64,000 bases of DNA. It comes from JADFRG01 sp036986135. GTDB lineage: Bacteria; Chloroflexota; Anaerolineae; Anaerolineales; E44-bin32. Of the stretch, positions 62,095 through 64,000 are shown in pieces; the first letter of the stretch is position 1; each line of letters starts with the position of its first letter. The notes below the pieces were generated by a model. That model saw only the letters and a program-made list of their open reading frames with translations, was not told the DNA's origin and did no database searches. Position numbers and translations under genes: made by a program. The stretch covers positions 1-64,000 of the forward strand of contig BTQZ01000004.1 of the NCBI GenBank assembly GCA_036986135.1, given 5' to 3'.

Positions 62095-63866
62095 CTGCTC
62101 TCGTCTATCAGCGGCACGACTTCGAAGCGATTCACATCGACCAGACCGAGGTCGGAGATCCGTAGCTCAGGGATCACGACCAGAGCAAGCAGACTCAGCT
62201 GCATATTGGCACTATTCAGGGTGCAGCCACATTTCCGAAATGCCTCAAGCAGTCTGGCGGCCTTTCCCGCTACCACTTCTGCAGGCTCATCCGACATCAA
62301 GCCCGCGATGGGCAGCTCAACCAGCGCAATGACCTCGCCGTTGCGCACCACGATCTGGCCGCCCCCCACTCTAGCCAACTCATTGGCCGCCAGCGCCATG
62401 TTGCCGTCATCCGTACCCACTACCAGCATGTGATGAGAGTCGTGGGCGACGGTAGAAGCCACTGCGCATCCTTGGTCCAGGCCAAACCCTTGGACTAGCC
62501 CGAGCTGAACCGTTCCGTTGCCGCGATGCCTCTCGACAAGAGCAAGCTTGGCTAGATCCGCTTCAACGTCCGCCTCTAGGACGCCATTTTGCGGCTTCAG
62601 ATCCGCATGCAGATGCTCCGTACGTGCCTGATTTTCATTAACGCCGATGACGTTGGCAGTGACTGGTCCATTGCTTGGTGCGCTCAGCTTGAAGTCAGCC
62701 GCGATCAGTTCTCTCTTCAGGTGAACCGATCCTCGCACTTCCGCTGGGTAGGCAAAATCCGGTGGATCGACCAGGATCTTCCCCTCCTGTACCGCCACAA
62801 GTCCCTTGGCGATCACGATCTCGACTTCGAATTCGCTAAGTTCGCCAACCAGAAGCAGATCGGCATAGCGTCCCGGTGCGATCTGACCCACATCGGTTGA
62901 CACCCCGAAATGCTCCGCAGTATTGAGAGTGGCCATCTGAATGGCCGTCATCGGCTCCACGCCCTGGTCGATGGCGTGTCGCACGACTCGGTCCATATGG
63001 CCCTCGTGAACCAGCGTGCCGGAATGAATGTCGTCTGTTACCAGGATGAAATGGCGAGAATCGAGCCCGAGCTCAGTCACGGCCCGGATCTGCTCGGCCA
63101 CGTCATGCCACGCGGAGCCGAGTCGCATAAAGACCTTCATGCCCTGACGGACTCGGGCCACCGCATCCTCAATGCGTGTACCTTCGTGATCATCTTCCGG
63201 GCCGCCGGCGACATAGGCGTGGAATGGAATTCCCAGATCGAACGAGGCGTAGTGGCCGCCGGCTACTCTGCGGGCGGCGCGGGCCTCTGCCATCTCGGCA
63301 TGCAAACGCTGGTCGCCTGCGATCACGCCGGGGACGTTCATCATCTCCCCAAGCCCGATGATGCCTGGCCAGCTCAACGCCTGAGCCACTTCATGCGGCC
63401 CGATCTTGGCTCCCGCGGTTTCCAACCCGGGCGCCGATGGGACGCAAGACGGCATCTGCACCCACACGTGGATCGGCTGCAAAGCGGCCTCATCCACCAT
63501 CATGCGCACCCCATCCAGTCCAAATATGTTCGCGATTTCGTGTGGATCGATAAAGATGCCGGTCGTCCCGTGCGGAAGGACCGCCTGCACAAACTGCGTG
63601 ATGGTAAGCATGCCAGATTCAATGTGCATGTGCCCATCCAGCAGTCCAGGTACGGCGTGCCGACCCTCGGCCTCTATGATGAGCGTCTCATCGCCGATGG
63701 TGTGCCCGGCATCTTCCCCGACGTAGGCAATCCGCTGGCCGCTGATGGCGATTTGCGTGTCGTCCAGGATCTCACCGGACTGCACGCACACCCAGCGCGC
63801 GCCAAGCACGACCATGTCCGCCGGTTTGCGGCCCATGGCGACATCGACGAGGTGCTTTGACTGCAT
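62091..63866 (-). CDS. Adenine deaminase 2 (diverged paralog)
   Basis: 591 residues from the ATG at 63866; an in-frame GTG at 63926 would add 20 residues of low quality, and neither start has a clear ribosome site. Ligands: DGHMHIES, DPHEIANI (canonical, unlike copy 1), TDDIHSG, and STVAHDSHHMLVVG. GGHYASFDLGIPFHAYVAGGPEDDHEG differs from the usual GHAxGLxG...DDHEC motif, so specificity may have moved to another purine or aminated ring. First gene of the right-hand operon. Confidence 0.9.
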   Translation of the reverse strand: MQSKHLVDVAMGRKPADMVVLGARWVCVQSGEILDDTQIAISGQRIAYVGEDAGHTIGDETLIIEAEGRHAVPGLLDGHMHIESGMLTITQFVQAVLPHGTTGIFIDPHEIANIFGLDGVRMMVDEAALQPIHVWVQMPSCVPSAPGLETAGAKIGPHEVAQALSWPGIIGLGEMMNVPGVIAGDQRLHAEMAEARAARRVAGGHYASFDLGIPFHAYVAGGPEDDHEGTRIEDAVARVRQGMKVFMRLGSAWHDVAEQIRAVTELGLDSRHFILVTDDIHSGTLVHEGHMDRVVRHAIDQGVEPMTAIQMATLNTAEHFGVSTDVGQIAPGRYADLLLVGELSEFEVEIVIAKGLVAVQEGKILVDPPDFAYPAEVRGSVHLKRELIAADFKLSAPSNGPVTANVIGVNENQARTEHLHADLKPQNGVLEADVEADLAKLALVERHRGNGTVQLGLVQGFGLDQGCAVASTVAHDSHHMLVVGTDDGNMALAANELARVGGGQIVVRNGEVIALVELPIAGLMSDEPAEVVAGKAARLLEAFRKCGCTLNSANMQLSLLALVVIPELRISDLGLVDVNRFEVVPLIDESR

Positions 63867-63940
63867 GTGGATGGTGTCTGCTTCTAAGCGGGGGTGCCCA
63901 AAAGGAGAGGATCCTCGGCTTTGCACCCCAGGTTCGGGTC

Positions 63941-63969
63941 AGTCTAACACCGGCACAAAGAGTGGTCAA
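63941..63969 (-). promoter_or_regulatory. Promoter of the purine operon
   Basis: Minus strand TTGACC (63969-63964), 17-bp spacer, TAGACT (63946-63941); start near 63934. Confidence 0.65.
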
Positions 63970-63980
63970 TTGTCAGACAA
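63970..63980. promoter_or_regulatory. GntR-type operator candidate
   Basis: TTGTC-A-GACAA is a perfect 11-bp palindrome directly touching the -35 box, the position where a repressor or activator could act. The GntR protein is encoded by the second gene of the same operon. Confidence 0.55.
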
Positions 63981-64000
63981 CCCGCCGGGGGATGCGCAAA

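Overview
The window is high-G+C bacterial chromosome. No rRNA or tRNA gene was found. Phylum is inferred, not proven: a bacterial-type aspS followed by a 6S-like RNA, coenzyme F420 tail-assembly genes, several molybdenum hydroxylases and a DUF4432/KDPG-aldolase sugar operon fit an uncultured Chloroflexota or a related F420-making soil or marine lineage. No phage, transposase or CRISPR array was recognised. From 13424 to the right edge every gene lies on the minus strand.

Layout. 1-2337 (minus): aspS with a terminator-like hairpin in its leader, then a candidate 6S RNA gene with its own promoter and terminator. 2533-13406 (plus): an operator-flanked promoter and an IclR-controlled sugar or sugar-acid operon (RraA-like protein, M24 peptidase-fold protein, SDR dehydrogenase, 2-keto-3-deoxygluconate-type kinase, ribose-type ABC transporter, DUF4432 mutarotase-like protein, KDPG aldolase). 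13424-35738 (minus): about 22 kb holding three molybdenum hydroxylases, each with its domains split differently between two genes, their maturation factors (YqeB, a YqeC-MocA fusion, XdhC), an SsnA-type aminohydrolase, and embedded between them genes for F420 tail assembly and use (CofC, CofD, CofE, FbiB-C-like nitroreductase, NADPH:F420 reductase, PPOX and LLM oxidoreductases). 36101-39857: a phosphoketolase-acetate kinase pair with operator-like tandem repeats upstream. 40113-47337: a RibD-like reductase of lower G+C, an HtrA protease, a hydantoinase, a DUF2207/zinc-ribbon membrane pair and an orphan protein. 47360-64000: a GntR-headed purine unit with two adenine deaminases, a BMP-type nucleoside ABC transporter, two carbamoyltransferases, carbamate kinase, two fold-type-II PLP enzymes and a glycosyltransferase.

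How it may work together (inference). Nucleosides or bases enter by the BMP transporter. Adenine deaminases and SsnA deaminate them, molybdenum hydroxylases oxidise purine or related N-heterocycles, the hydantoinase opens a cyclic amide, and a carbamoyltransferase plus carbamate kinase turn a ureido group into carbamoyl phosphate and ATP. This parallels the E. coli yge/yqe/xdh/ssnA/hyuA gene set linked to purine use. Phosphoketolase plus acetate kinase would add a second substrate-level phosphorylation route. The F420 genes inside the molybdenum-hydroxylase block are the most unusual association here.
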